Source: Planctomycetota bacterium
GTDB lineage: Bacteria; Planctomycetota; UBA8742; UBA2392
Direction of reading: 5' to 3'
DNA: 64,000 nucleotides
Assembly: GCA_020849795.1 (NCBI GenBank)
Contig: JADZFR010000044.1
Coordinates: forward strand, 62,001-126,000
In this document: positions 8,495 through 18,068 of the stretch, in pieces
Numbering within the stretch: position 1 is the first letter of the stretch
Layout: every line of letters begins with the position of its first letter
Notes under the pieces: model-generated
What the model saw: the letters and a program-made list of their open reading frames with translations, nothing else
Database searches by the model: none
What the model was told of the DNA's origin: nothing
Program-made: the position numbers and the translations under genes

Positions 8495-8773
8495 ATGCCG
8501 AAGGTTGAACTTGCCCGCCACCTTTACGCCTTCTTCCCCTACCTCGAGGGCAAAGAGCTCAACGTGCAGGCCGAGTCCGCAGCCGACGTCGTAAAGGAAA
8601 TGGAAAAACTCGCGCCCGGGTTCGCCTTCTACATCTGCGACGAGCGCGGCAGCCTGCGCACGCACGTGAACATGTTCATCGAGGAAAACATGGTCAGTGA
8701 TCGCAAGAAACTCAGCGACCGCGTAAAGCCCGATTCGAAGGTGTACATACTTCAAGCACTATCCGGGGGTTAG
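8495..8773 (+). CDS. MoaD/ThiS-like ubiquitin-fold protein with C-terminal Gly-Gly
   Basis: 92 residues. The start ATG at 8495 gives MPKVELARHLYAFFPYL, a typical beta-grasp opening, and the chain ends in LSGG, the Gly-Gly tail that E1-like enzymes activate in sulfur carriers. The middle (AESAADVVKEMEKLAPGF) is the helix of the fold. Genuine MoaD and ThiS are usually shorter (66-85 residues), and no molybdopterin genes are nearby. It precedes two tandem BNR-repeat proteins in the same direction with only 71 bp between, suggesting a three-gene operon. I recall similar MoaD-BNR pairs in other genomes; the function is unknown. Confidence 0.75.
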   Translation: MPKVELARHLYAFFPYLEGKELNVQAESAADVVKEMEKLAPGFAFYICDERGSLRTHVNMFIEENMVSDRKKLSDRVKPDSKVYILQALSGG

Positions 8774-8844
8774 CGCATTGGGCTCGGGACTGCCTTTCCC
8801 TATGCCCCACGCACTGAGCCTTGAGCCCGACTTCTGGAGATCAC

Positions 8845-10308
8845 ATGTCTGACCGCATCATTCTCGGCACGCGCAAAGGCGCCATCTTCGTCGACAAGGT
8901 TGGCGGACGCTGGAAGATCAGCAACGTGGCGCACGCTGGTGTGCCGATCAGCTACGCCGCGCGTGACCCCCGCGACGGCACGATCTGGGCGGCACTCGAC
9001 CACGGCCATTGGGGCTGCAAACTCTCGCGCTCGCGCGACGGCGGCAAGACGTGGGAAGAAGCGGGGCAGATCAAGTACCCCGAGGGTGCGAAGTACATTG
9101 ACGGTCACGAGGGCGAGGGTGACGCGAAGAAGCCAAAGCTGAAAGACGCCACGCTGGGCAAAATTTGGTGCCTCGCCTTTGGCGGCGCCGATCAACCGGG
9201 TCGCATGTACGCGGGAACGATTCCCGGCGGCTTGTTCGTCAGCAACGACGGCGGCAAGTCATGGAACCTGAACATGCCGCTATGGAACCACGAAAGTCGC
9301 GGCGGCGACCTGAGCAAGGGCGCGCCCGGCCAGAGCTTCTGGTTCGGCGGCGGCGCGACCGTGGACGGCGACTCGGCCCCCGGCATTCACTCGGTGGTTG
9401 TGGACCCGCGCAACAGCAAGCGCATTCTGGTCGGCGTGAGCTGCGCCGGCGTGCTTGAATCCACCGACGACGGCAAGTCATGGGTCGGCCGCAACAAGGG
9501 TCTAAAAGCGACGTTCCTGCCCAATCCGGAAGCCGAGTGGGGCCACGACCCGCACCATTTGAACCTCTGCGCAGCCAACCCCGACCACGTCTGGCAGCAG
9601 AACCATTGCGGCGTGTTCTACAGCAACGACGGCAGCAAGACCTGGCGCGAAGTCAGCAAGCCCGCCGACGGCGTGCACTTCGGCTTTCCGGTCGCGGTCG
9701 ACGAGAATGACGGCCGCCAGGCGTGGCTTGTGCCCGGCAAGTCTGATGCCGAGCGCACAACGATCGACAACGCTCTCTTCGTTGCGCACACCAGGGATGG
9801 CGGGCAAAGCTGGCAGCACCAGCGCGAAGGCCTGCCCCAGCAGCGCGCGCACGACGTGGTCTACCGTCATGCCTTCGACAAAGCCGGCGACAGCCTCGCC
9901 TTCGGCAGCACAACCGGCAACGTGTACGTAACCGACAACCGGGGCGCAGCCTGGCAAACGCTAAGCAACACGCTGCCACCCGTGTACTCTGTGAGGTTCG
10001 GCAGCACTGAAGTGATCAGCCCCAGGAAGGCCGGTCCAGCAAGCCAAGCGCACACTGGCAGTCCCGCGAAAGCACCGAACAAGAAGAAGACCGCAAAATC
10101 CGGAAACAAGAGCCCGAAGCGCAAGCGACAGGTAACGGCATCAAAAAAGAAAGCCGCGCCGAAGAAAGCTAAGCCCAGCCTGGGCCGGAGGGCCGGGGGC
10201 AGCAAGAAGAAAGCCACCAAGGCGAAGAAGGCAGCAAGAAAGCCGGTGAGGAAAGCAGCAAAGAAGCCGGCACAAAAAGCCCCAAAGAAGGCAAACAAGA
10301 AGCGCTAA
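8845..10308 (+). CDS. BNR/sialidase-fold beta-propeller protein with Lys/Ala-rich tail
   Basis: 487 residues, no signal peptide. Residues 1-390 form a BNR-type propeller: several Asp-box-like motifs (SRDGGKTWEEA, SNDGGKSWNL, TDDGKSWVGRNKG, SNDGSKTWREV, TRDGGQSWQHQ). The last 90 or so residues are almost pure Lys/Ala/Pro/Arg (KKAAPKKAK, KKAARKPVRKAAKKPAQKAP), like a histone H1 tail, and are absent from the paralogue downstream. The propeller lacks a convincing sialidase arginine triad, so glycosidase activity is doubtful. It lies between the MoaD-like gene and its paralogue in a likely operon. Function unknown; the tail suggests nucleic acid or polyanion binding. Confidence 0.8.
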   Translation: MSDRIILGTRKGAIFVDKVGGRWKISNVAHAGVPISYAARDPRDGTIWAALDHGHWGCKLSRSRDGGKTWEEAGQIKYPEGAKYIDGHEGEGDAKKPKLKDATLGKIWCLAFGGADQPGRMYAGTIPGGLFVSNDGGKSWNLNMPLWNHESRGGDLSKGAPGQSFWFGGGATVDGDSAPGIHSVVVDPRNSKRILVGVSCAGVLESTDDGKSWVGRNKGLKATFLPNPEAEWGHDPHHLNLCAANPDHVWQQNHCGVFYSNDGSKTWREVSKPADGVHFGFPVAVDENDGRQAWLVPGKSDAERTTIDNALFVAHTRDGGQSWQHQREGLPQQRAHDVVYRHAFDKAGDSLAFGSTTGNVYVTDNRGAAWQTLSNTLPPVYSVRFGSTEVISPRKAGPASQAHTGSPAKAPNKKKTAKSGNKSPKRKRQVTASKKKAAPKKAKPSLGRRAGGSKKKATKAKKAARKPVRKAAKKPAQKAPKKANKKR

Positions 10309-10354
10309 CCGTTTGACCGCCAAAGCGCCAGTTCAAACGAACAAGGGACCAAGC

Positions 10355-11524
10355 ATGACGGACAAGCTCATCCTCGGCACGCGCAAAGGGACCTTCATCC
10401 TCGAGAACCGCGACCGCCGCTGGCACCAGGTTTCTCACAGCCACAAGGGCACTAACGTTGCCTACGCCGCATATGACCCGCGCACCAACACGTACTGGGC
10501 GGCGCTGGACCACGGGCACTGGGGCAGCAAGCTTTCGCGCAGCACTGATGGCGGCCAAACATGGGCCGATGCCGGGCAGATCAAGTATCCCGAGGGCGCC
10601 AAGTACATCGACGCCCCCTTCACCGAGCCCGGCCCCGACGGCCCCGCCATCCGCGACGCGCGCCTGTTGAAGCTGTGGGTGCTGCAGTTCGGCCACACAA
10701 GCCAGCCCGGCCGCATCTATTGCGGCACGATTCCCGGCGGCTTGTTCGTCAGCAACGACAACGGCGAGACCTGGGAATTGAACCGACCCCTCTGGAACGA
10801 TGACTCGCGCGGCGGCGACCTGTTCACGACAAGCGGCAAGGGCAAAAAGCAGCTCTGGTTCGGCACGCCAGCCAGCGCCAGCGCGGGCGAGTTCGCCGCG
10901 GGCATTCACAGCATCGCAATCAACCCGGCTGACCCGCGCCACTACATGATTGCCGTATCATGCGCCGGCGTAGTCGAAACGCGCGATGATGGGCAGACCT
11001 GGGCGCCGCGCAACAAGGGCTTGACCAACGACTACCTGCCGGACAAAGCTCCCGTGTGGGGCTTTGACGTGCACTTCATGGACTGGTGCAAGAGCGACCC
11101 GCGCCACGTGTGGCACCAGAACCACGGCGGCGTCTACTACAGCGACAACGGCGCCGAAAGCTGGAAGCGCGTCGACAACAAGGACAAGGGCATTCATTTC
11201 GGCTGGCCCATCGCTGTGGACGAACGCCACGGAGCCACCGCCTGGGTCGTGCCGCAGGGCGGCGACCAGAGCCGCATGGCGATCGGCGGCGGGTTGTTCG
11301 TTGGCCGCACGCAAGACGGCGGCAACACGTGGGAACAGTTGCGCGAAGGACTGCCGCAGGAGTGGTGCTTCGACACGATCTACCGCCACGGGCTGCACAA
11401 CAGCGGCGATCGGTTGGCCTTCGGCAGTACCAACGGCAACCTGTACGTCAGCAACAACCGCGGCGATAGCTGGATGACCGTTGGCAACAACTTCCCGCCC
11501 ATCCACAGCGTGCGATTCGCATGA
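10355..11524 (+). CDS. BNR/sialidase-fold beta-propeller protein (tandem paralogue)
   Basis: 389 residues, no signal peptide, start ATG at 10355. It aligns with the gene immediately upstream over its whole length: both open with ILGTRKG, share AALDHGHWG, IKYPEGAKYID, GRMY/GRIY-GTIPGGLFVSN and VSCAGV, and end in SVRFG/SVRFA. It lacks the basic tail. Repeated Asp-box motifs (STDGGQTWADA, SNDNGETWEL, SDNGAESWKRV, TQDGGNTWEQL) support a propeller. The tandem pair looks like a local duplication with later fusion of a basic tail to one copy. The function is unknown; a link to the upstream MoaD-like protein is suggested only by gene order. Confidence 0.8.
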   Translation: MTDKLILGTRKGTFILENRDRRWHQVSHSHKGTNVAYAAYDPRTNTYWAALDHGHWGSKLSRSTDGGQTWADAGQIKYPEGAKYIDAPFTEPGPDGPAIRDARLLKLWVLQFGHTSQPGRIYCGTIPGGLFVSNDNGETWELNRPLWNDDSRGGDLFTTSGKGKKQLWFGTPASASAGEFAAGIHSIAINPADPRHYMIAVSCAGVVETRDDGQTWAPRNKGLTNDYLPDKAPVWGFDVHFMDWCKSDPRHVWHQNHGGVYYSDNGAESWKRVDNKDKGIHFGWPIAVDERHGATAWVVPQGGDQSRMAIGGGLFVGRTQDGGNTWEQLREGLPQEWCFDTIYRHGLHNSGDRLAFGSTNGNLYVSNNRGDSWMTVGNNFPPIHSVRFA

Positions 11525-11530
11525 TGCAGC

Positions 11531-11556
11531 CACTCCCGAGCGCAGGCTCGGGAGTG
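11531..11556 (+). terminator. Terminator after BNR operon
   Basis: Arms CACTCCCGAGC and GCTCGGGAGTG around GCAG, 7 bases beyond the stop at 11524 and before the convergent gene ending at 11597. Confidence 0.65.
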
Positions 11557-11596
11557 ACCACTCTTGACGCGTCACTTCAACGCCGGAGCCTCGAAC

Positions 11597-13927
11597 TTAC
11601 GATCGGGGCTCTCTGCGCTTTCTGGGTTTGGCTGCCAGGTATTGCGGCGGCCAGTATTGCTGCTCGTGGCCGTAGTCGGCGGCTGCGTGCAGTGTGGTGT
11701 ACGGGTCGGCCAAGTGCGGCCTGGCCATGGCCACCAGGTCGGCGCGGCCGCTCAGCAACAGCGTGTTGGCCTGGTCGATTGTCTGCACGTTGCCCACGGT
11801 CATGGTCGCGATGCCGACTTCGTTGCGGATCTGGTCGCTGAACGGCGCCTGGAACATGCGCCCGTACACCGGCTCCTGGTCGCTCACCACCTGGCCAGCC
11901 GACACGTCCAGCAAGTCCAGCCCGTGGTCTTTGAACATGCGGCCGATCTCGACGCGGTCTGCGTCACTCAACCCGTCGGGTCGCCACTCGGTCGCCGAGA
12001 TGCGCACGCTGACCGGCTTGTCCTCTGGCCAGGCCGCGCGCACGGCGTCAAAGACCTCGAGCGGGTAGCGCATGCGCGCTTCCAGGCTGCCGCCATAGCC
12101 GTCGGTGCGCTTGTTGGTGACCGGCGAAATGAAGGTGCTGAGCAGATACCCGTGTGCCATGTGAACTTCGACCATGTCGAAACCGGCTTGCAGGGCGCGC
12201 ACCGCGGCGTCAGCGTGCTGCTCACGCACGGCGTCCATCTCGGCGCGAGTCATCTCGCGCGGCACGGGCCAGCCTTCTGCATAAGCAATCGGCGACGGCG
12301 CCACCAGCGGCCAAGCGCCTTCCTCTGGCTTGAGCGGTGTATCACCGTGCCACGGCAGGCGGCAGCTGCCTTTGCGGCCCGCATGGCCGATCTGCAGGCA
12401 GGTGCGCGCCATGGATGAACCGTGGATGAAACTGTTGATGTCGCGCCATGCCAACACGTGCTCGGGCCCGTAGATGCCCGTGCAACCCTTGGTAATGCGG
12501 CCGGCAGGCGTGGCATACGTTTCTTCGGTAAAGATCAAGCCGGCGCCCCCGATGGCCCGCGACCCAAGGTGCACCAGGTGCCAGCGGTTGGGCATGCCGT
12601 CGTCGTTGCACGAATACTGCGCCATCGGGCTGACCACGATCCGGTTGGCCAGCGTCATGCCACGCAACTGAAACGGCTGAAAAGCAGGCGGCACAGCGGC
12701 TCCCGGCTGACTCGTGCCTGCTGCGCGAACGTCGGCATCCGTGCCGCGCGCGTACTCGGGCACGGGCACCGCCGCATCTCTGTGCGGGTTCTGGTCGGCG
12801 AACCAATTGGTTGCGCGCTGCACAAACTCCGGGTCGCGTAGCTTGAGGTTGTCGAACGTGATGCGTTTGCTGCGCGTGAGCTGGTTGAACGTGAACTGGA
12901 TTGGCGGCTGTGTCCTGAAGTACCGGGCGACGTTTTCGTACCACTCCAGGCTGGTCTGCGCGGTCTTTTGAAGGCGCGCAGACTCATCCCAGCGGCGTGA
13001 CTGATACTCGCGCAGCACACCGTTGACCGGCTTCCCGGGCAGGTCGGCGAATGCTCTTGCCAGCTCGATCGCGTCTTCCATCGCCAGCTTGGTGCCGCTG
13101 CCGATACTGAAGTGCGCGGTGTGCGCGGCATCGCCCAGCAGCACAATGTTTTCGTGCACCCAAGTCGCATTGCGAATCGTGGGGAACGTGCGCCACACGC
13201 TCTTGTTGCCCAGCAACTTGTGTCCGTGCAGGTACTTGCGGAACAGGTTCTCGCAGTAGGCGATGGTCTGGGTTTCGTCGGCTTGGTCCAGCCCGGCGCG
13301 CTTCCATGTCTCTTCACGGCACTCGACAATGAACGTGCTGGTGTTCGCGTCGAACGGATAGGCATGCACGGTGAACAACCCGTGCTCGTTTTCCTCATAG
13401 ATGAAAGTGAACGCGGGCAGTCGAAAGTCCGCGCCCAGCCACGAAAACTTGCACTTGCGCCAATCGATTTCCGGCTTGAAACGCGCTTTCAGGTGGTCGC
13501 GCACCCACGAGTTTACGCCGTCGGCGCCGAGAATCAGGTCGGCGTTGGCGTAGGGCTGAAGCGACTTCACTTCCGTGTCAAAGACCAGCTTGACACCAAG
13601 TTCTTCGCAGCGTTCCTGAAAGATGTTCAGCAGGCGCTTGCGGCTCATGCCCGCAAAACCATGGCCCGTGCTGCGTATGCGCTCGCCGTGGATGTAGGTA
13701 TCAATGTCTGGCCAGTACGCGAACTCTCGGGTGATGCGGTCGAAGGTAGGCTTATCGGCGACTTCAAAGCCACCCAGCGTCTCGTCAGAAAAGACCACGC
13801 CCCAGCCGAACGTGTCATAGGGCCGGTTGCGCTCGACGACGGTGATGTCGTGGGCAGGGTCCTGCTTCTTCATCAGGATCGAGAAGTAGAGCCCCGCAGG
13901 CCCGCCGCCAATGCTCACAATCTTCAT
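11597..13927 (-). CDS. Bifunctional salicylyl-CoA 5-hydroxylase / Old Yellow Enzyme-like oxidoreductase
   Basis: 776 residues. The N-terminal half is an FAD monooxygenase: nucleotide-binding [15 protein letters not shown], a central [12 protein letters not shown] and the flavin-binding [20 protein letters not shown]. From about residue 415 a TIM-barrel of the Old Yellow Enzyme family begins ([55 protein letters not shown]). This fusion is the layout annotated as salicylyl-CoA 5-hydroxylase/oxidoreductase, which hydroxylates aromatic CoA thioesters on the way to gentisyl-CoA. No other aromatic-degradation genes are adjacent, so the true substrate is uncertain. Single-gene unit, ATG at 13927. 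Confidence 0.9.
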   Translation of the reverse strand: MKIVSIGGGPAGLYFSILMKKQDPAHDITVVERNRPYDTFGWGVVFSDETLGGFEVADKPTFDRITREFAYWPDIDTYIHGERIRSTGHGFAGMSRKRLLNIFQERCEELGVKLVFDTEVKSLQPYANADLILGADGVNSWVRDHLKARFKPEIDWRKCKFSWLGADFRLPAFTFIYEENEHGLFTVHAYPFDANTSTFIVECREETWKRAGLDQADETQTIAYCENLFRKYLHGHKLLGNKSVWRTFPTIRNATWVHENIVLLGDAAHTAHFSIGSGTKLAMEDAIELARAFADLPGKPVNGVLREYQSRRWDESARLQKTAQTSLEWYENVARYFRTQPPIQFTFNQLTRSKRITFDNLKLRDPEFVQRATNWFADQNPHRDAAVPVPEYARGTDADVRAAGTSQPGAAVPPAFQPFQLRGMTLANRIVVSPMAQYSCNDDGMPNRWHLVHLGSRAIGGAGLIFTEETYATPAGRITKGCTGIYGPEHVLAWRDINSFIHGSSMARTCLQIGHAGRKGSCRLPWHGDTPLKPEEGAWPLVAPSPIAYAEGWPVPREMTRAEMDAVREQHADAAVRALQAGFDMVEVHMAHGYLLSTFISPVTNKRTDGYGGSLEARMRYPLEVFDAVRAAWPEDKPVSVRISATEWRPDGLSDADRVEIGRMFKDHGLDLLDVSAGQVVSDQEPVYGRMFQAPFSDQIRNEVGIATMTVGNVQTIDQANTLLLSGRADLVAMARPHLADPYTTLHAAADYGHEQQYWPPQYLAAKPRKRREPRS

Positions 13928-14056
13928 GGCGGCAATCTAGCGATTCGCCGGCAAACTCAAATGACCAAGGGCGCGCCGGCACATTCGGCACGCCCCCTGT
14001 TTCGCACTGACTAGCTGGCCAGTTGGCTGGCTTGCCAGCAGTAGCCTGGCGAAGGC

Positions 14057-14131
14057 TGGAGCCACCTGTCGGATTTGAACCGACGACCTATGCTTTACGA
14101 AAGCATTGCTCTACCGCTGAGCTAAGGTGGC
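14057..14131 (-). tRNA. tRNA-Thr(CGU)
   Basis: Read on the minus strand: acceptor GCCACCT/AGGTGGC, canonical D-arm GCTC...GAGC, anticodon arm ATGCT-TTCGTAA-AGCAT giving anticodon CGU, T-loop TTCGAAT, encoded CCA. A fully canonical tRNA. It is a useful contrast to the second Thr(CGU) gene inside the array at 22407. Confidence 0.95.
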
Positions 14132-14206
14132 TTGCGCCTGCAACGCCGCGCGCGAATGGTCTAACGAACACCAATCAACGTCAATGGGGTGGGCGCCGCC
14201 CGCGGG

Positions 14207-15982
14207 CTACGCCAGCGGCAACGTCAGGACAAAGCAGCAGCCATCCTGCACGCCGGTATCCAGGGACAAGTCGCCGCCCATCGCCCTGGCCAGCCTGCGG
14301 CTCAATGCCAGTCCCAAACCCACGCCGGGGGCGCTGTTGGCGGCCTGCTGGGCCGATTTGCGGAAGGGCTGAAACAACTTGGCCGCCTCGCTCTTGCTGA
14401 TGCCGGGGCCGTGGTCGCGGACACTGATGCGTGCCCTGTTGCCCACGCTGCATGTAATCTCAATGCGCCGCTCGCCGCCGGTTGCATATTTGCACGCGTT
14501 GTCGACCAGGTTGAACATGATCTGCTCAACCGCACCGGGGTCGGCCAGCACAGCCGCCTGCGGGCAGGCCGCGATATCGAGCTGCATGCCCGCCTGATGT
14601 GCGCGCTGCGACATGCGCTCGGTGCTGCGCTCCAGCAGGCGCGACAGCGCGACTTCCTCAATCCGGTCTTCTTTGCGGCCGCGCTCTAGCTTGGCGTAGG
14701 CGAGCACGTTTTCGACCAGGTGCCCCAGCCGCAGCGCCTCGTTGTGCAGTGTGTTGTAGTACTCGTTGCGCGCCGCTTCGTTCGGTACACGGCCGCTTTG
14801 CAGCATCTCGGTGTACATGCGAAACGTGGTCAGCGGGGTACGCAGCTCATGCGTGACAGCGCTGACGAACTCCTCGCGCCGCGCTGACAGCGCCAACGTG
14901 CGCCGCAGCGTAAACGCCAGCGAAAGCGCGACAAACACCAGGCAGCCCCACGCCACATACAGCGTGACGCGAAGCGGCGAGATGCCGGCCTGTGGCGCCG
15001 CAATCGGCATCTCTCCCGGCAGCACCTCAATCGGCAGCGCTGCCAGCCGCTGCACCGAAGCACTCTCCACGCCCGTTGCGCCCAACGGCGCTGGCCGGAA
15101 CGTCGCGTTGGGCATCAGGTCGCGGCTCGCGCTGTTCAATGTTCCGCGAATCACCTCCCAATCCAGCACGCAGCCTTGCACGTACTCGCTGCCATCAAGG
15201 CTGATGCGCCGCGCGAGCACCAGCGTTTCGCCCATCCACAGCGCAGACATCGGCCCTTCGCGGATATCCACCGGCGGCGGGCCGTCGCCGCCATATCCGA
15301 TCTGCTGCTTGGCGTCGTTTTGTTCTTCCTCTTTGCGTTTGCTGGCGGCCTTCTTGTTCGCTTCAGAGCGCTTCTGGTACTCCGCCTGGTTCTGCGTGTT
15401 GCGTGAGGCCCAGCTGTCATCGGCATAGACCATGTCGGCTGCGATGCTCTGGCGCGGGTCAGCCTTGCGGCTGGGAAGCTGTGCCAGCATGGCTTCGCGC
15501 GTGACACGTTCGCGCACATGCGCCAGCCGGGCTTGCGCTGCGCGGATGTCTTCCGGAGAAAGCAGCTTGCGCAGGGCCAGACGCTGCTTTTCGCCTTCCG
15601 GCGCCTGCGGCGAGGTCAACTCGCCGCTAGGCTCATACTGGAAGTGAACCTGCACCGCGCCACCTTCAAGTCGCAACAGCGGCGAGGGCAGCAGCGGTTC
15701 ATCCGGCTGGACCTCGCCGAACATGCGGGTGTAGGCGCCCTCGGCCGGGTAGAACGCCGAGTAGTGAAAGTAGGGCCGCGCGGCTTCATCGGTGATGATG
15801 GGCGTCAGTTCGCTTTCCAGCTGCCACAGCGCGTTGCGCACGCTTTGCTCGGACAGCGCGCGCTGGTTGGCTTCGGCGTGGCTATGCTCAAGGTCAGCCA
15901 GCAGCAGGCTGGCCCAGACCATCACCCCCGCCGCAACCGCGACGCCGAAGGCAAAGACAGCCCAGACCATGCCGCCCTTCAT
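14207..15982 (-). CDS. Membrane sensor histidine kinase
   Basis: 591 residues. One N-terminal transmembrane helix (about 5-28), a large extracytoplasmic sensor region (about 30-335) holding a charged Lys/Glu-rich loop near 205-225, and a second helix (about 338-360). The kinase core follows: H-box EEFVSAVTHELRTPLTTF with phospho-accepting His about 378, N-box MFNLVDNACKYA, G1 DHGPGISKSEA and G2 VGLGLALSRRLARAMGG. Its ATG overlaps the stop of the upstream response regulator (ATGA), so the two are translationally coupled partners. The stimulus is unknown; the sensor domain is not one I recognise. Confidence 0.9.
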   Translation of the reverse strand: MKGGMVWAVFAFGVAVAAGVMVWASLLLADLEHSHAEANQRALSEQSVRNALWQLESELTPIITDEAARPYFHYSAFYPAEGAYTRMFGEVQPDEPLLPSPLLRLEGGAVQVHFQYEPSGELTSPQAPEGEKQRLALRKLLSPEDIRAAQARLAHVRERVTREAMLAQLPSRKADPRQSIAADMVYADDSWASRNTQNQAEYQKRSEANKKAASKRKEEEQNDAKQQIGYGGDGPPPVDIREGPMSALWMGETLVLARRISLDGSEYVQGCVLDWEVIRGTLNSASRDLMPNATFRPAPLGATGVESASVQRLAALPIEVLPGEMPIAAPQAGISPLRVTLYVAWGCLVFVALSLAFTLRRTLALSARREEFVSAVTHELRTPLTTFRMYTEMLQSGRVPNEAARNEYYNTLHNEALRLGHLVENVLAYAKLERGRKEDRIEEVALSRLLERSTERMSQRAHQAGMQLDIAACPQAAVLADPGAVEQIMFNLVDNACKYATGGERRIEITCSVGNRARISVRDHGPGISKSEAAKLFQPFRKSAQQAANSAPGVGLGLALSRRLARAMGGDLSLDTGVQDGCCFVLTLPLA

Positions 15983-16680
15983 GGCGCCCCCGCCAGCATG
16001 TAGCCCTTGCCGCGAACGGTCAGAAGAATCGTGGGCGCGTCGCCGCTGTCGCGCAGTTTTTCGCGCAGCCGCGCCACGTGCATGTCGATCGTACGCGTGC
16101 TCAGGCCGCGCGGGTCAATGCGCCACACGCGCTGCAGAATCTCGTCGCGGGTGATCACGCGGCCCGGGTTCACGACCAGATAGCGCAGCAACTCACGTTC
16201 GCGCTCAGACAACTCGACGCGGTCGCCGTCGGTGTAGCGAATTTCGCAGCGCGCAAGGTCAGCCACGCCGCCCGCAAACTCAAACGTGTCCACATCCGCG
16301 GGGCGCTCAGGGCTGCGGCGGATTACGGCTTCCACTCGGGCACTGAGCTCCGCGACGCTGAACGGCTTGACGACGTAGTCATCGGCGCCAAGTCGCAGGC
16401 CGGCCACGCGGTCTTTCTCGGCGCCCATGGCGGTCATAATGATCACGGGCAATGTGGGCCGCACACGGCGGATTTCCTTGAGGATCTCCAGCCCCGTGAT
16501 CTTGGGCAGCGCCAGGTCCAGCAGTACCAGATCGCAATCCACCTGCAAAGCGTTGCGCAGGCCGGTCTCGCCGTCGCCGGCTTCGAAAATACTGTAACCA
16601 TCGAAGGTCAGGCAATCGACCACCCCGCGCCGGATGGCTGCGTCGTCTTCAATGACAAGAATCGTGCGTTGGTTGTTCAT
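15979..16680 (-). CDS. OmpR/PhoB-family response regulator
   Basis: 233 residues from ATG at 16680 (an in-frame ATG two codons upstream is an alternative). Receiver domain: TILVIEDDAAIRRG acidic pocket, phospho-acceptor Asp in LVLLDLALPKITGLEIL, the Thr/Lys switch residues in IIMTAMGAEKDRV and DDYVVKPF. The C-terminal winged helix ends with the OmpR-type STRTIDMHVARLREKL recognition region. It overlaps the kinase gene downstream by 4 nt. The predicted job is DNA binding in response to the partner kinase; targets are unknown. Confidence 0.93.
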   Translation of the reverse strand: MNNQRTILVIEDDAAIRRGVVDCLTFDGYSIFEAGDGETGLRNALQVDCDLVLLDLALPKITGLEILKEIRRVRPTLPVIIMTAMGAEKDRVAGLRLGADDYVVKPFSVAELSARVEAVIRRSPERPADVDTFEFAGGVADLARCEIRYTDGDRVELSERERELLRYLVVNPGRVITRDEILQRVWRIDPRGLSTRTIDMHVARLREKLRDSGDAPTILLTVRGKGYMLAGAP

Positions 16681-16692
16681 GGGCATGCATTG

Positions 16693-16718
16693 TAGGGGCG
16701 CAGCGCGCTGCGCCCCTA
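16693..16718 (-). terminator. Palindromic terminator between vWA gene and response regulator
   Basis: Arms TAGGGGCGCAGCG and CGCTGCGCCCCTA meet without a loop, between the stop at 16750 and the response-regulator start at 16680. Confidence 0.55.
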
Positions 16719-16749
16719 CTGAAAATCGACTCGCGTACGGGCTTGCCAC

Positions 16750-18015
16750 TTAGCCCTCGTTCTTGAAACCACGCTTGCCGGCCTGCTCGCGAATCGCCTT
16801 GATCATTGCCGCATCGAGCGACTCTTCGCCGCTCTCGGCCAGTTCAAGCCGCTTTGCGACCACGAACTTGTTGCGGTCGGCCTCGAGCTTGTTGAGCTTT
16901 TCCTTGATCTCGGCGCGCTCTTTGCGCTTTTCGTCGATGTACTTGGCCAGTTCTTCCTTGCTGAGTTTGCGCAGCGCCTCAGGCAGGTCTTCGGCCTTTA
17001 TGTCCTCGAGCTTCACCTTCTTCTCGTCGATCGCGTCGATCAGGTCCCAGGCGGCGTTGCGGTACTGGCTGTTCTTCTTGGCGAGTGCCCGGTTGACGTC
17101 GGCACCCTGGCCCGCATCGTTGGCATTGGAGTCCTGCGCTTCCTGGCGCTTGGCGCCTTCTTCGCCATCCTTGCCGTAGTGGATGTAGGTGTCGTTCAGC
17201 TTCTTGCCCAGCTCGATAATTTCGTTGTCCTGCGGCGCCTCGACGTGTGCGACCTTCGTGTTGTGGTCGATCGACATGTAGCTGCCGTCTGCCAACTGCG
17301 CGCCCTCAAGCCATTTGCCGTCGATGCCTTCCTGGTGGCTGCCGCAGTGGATGGTGTTGACGATGATGCCCTTCGTGATTGCAGCCTTGCACGCGTCTTT
17401 GAATTCCACGGGCCCCTGTGTGAATGGCTCGTTGCCGGCGATGAAGATGGCTTTGTAGTCGGTCTCGTGCTCGCTCCACTTCAAGCCCTCGACCGCGGAC
17501 TTGATCACCTGGCCGCAGTGTTCACTGCCGCCATTGGTCGAGAGCTTGAACAGCTCTTCGCTGATTTTGTCGAGGTCGGTGCTGAAGCCGACAATCTGAC
17601 GCAGGTAGCCCTCGGAATCCTGCAATCCGCTGTTGCCGTACTCGTACAGCGAAACCTCGAACTCGGGCGTGACGCCTTTCTGCGTGACGAAAGCGAACTC
17701 GTTGACAATCTTCCAGATCTGCGTGCGCGCCTGGTCAATCAGCCCGCTCATGCTGCCGCTGGTGTCGAGCAGGATCGCAAGCTGGATTTTCGGCGGTGTG
17801 TCGCCCTTCAGTTGCGGCGTTTCTTTGTCGGCGGGCTTTTCCGTGCCGCCCACCTTTCCGTCCGCCGATGGCTTTTCGTCTTTGCAGCACTCCGCCGACT
17901 TCTTGATTGCCAGATACTCCTCATACGTCATGCAGGCTTGCACGTTGTTGATCATCGCGGCACTGAAGAAGCTTGCGACAGCCGCCGCGCAGATGGTTTT
18001 CATGAACAGGTTCAT
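16750..18015 (-). CDS. Secreted vWA-domain protein
   Basis: 421 residues with a strong GAGGAGAACC site and a signal peptide ending near NNVQA. A Cys-rich segment (SAECCKDE) and a Lys/Asp/Pro linker lead into a von Willebrand A domain: MIDAS motif LLDTSGSMSG at about residue 85, SLYEYGNSG and IAGNEPFTQGP (third MIDAS position). The C-terminal 120 residues are a charged coiled-coil region (KAEDLPEALRKLSKEELAKY). Such proteins bind divalent cations and protein ligands in the envelope. Same strand as, and 53 bp downstream of, the VIT/vWA gene, probably one operon. Confidence 0.85.
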   Translation of the reverse strand: MNLFMKTICAAAVASFFSAAMINNVQACMTYEEYLAIKKSAECCKDEKPSADGKVGGTEKPADKETPQLKGDTPPKIQLAILLDTSGSMSGLIDQARTQIWKIVNEFAFVTQKGVTPEFEVSLYEYGNSGLQDSEGYLRQIVGFSTDLDKISEELFKLSTNGGSEHCGQVIKSAVEGLKWSEHETDYKAIFIAGNEPFTQGPVEFKDACKAAITKGIIVNTIHCGSHQEGIDGKWLEGAQLADGSYMSIDHNTKVAHVEAPQDNEIIELGKKLNDTYIHYGKDGEEGAKRQEAQDSNANDAGQGADVNRALAKKNSQYRNAAWDLIDAIDEKKVKLEDIKAEDLPEALRKLSKEELAKYIDEKRKERAEIKEKLNKLEADRNKFVVAKRLELAESGEESLDAAMIKAIREQAGKRGFKNEG

Positions 18016-18068
18016 CGGGTTCTCCTCTTTCTATTGGATGCTGTGGTGATGGTGGCGGTTCCGGTTGA

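Noticed and set aside
11561-11576. Third copy of the TTGACGCGTCA motif
   Set aside because: It matches only 11 of 12 bases and lies after a terminator between convergent genes, where no promoter is needed.
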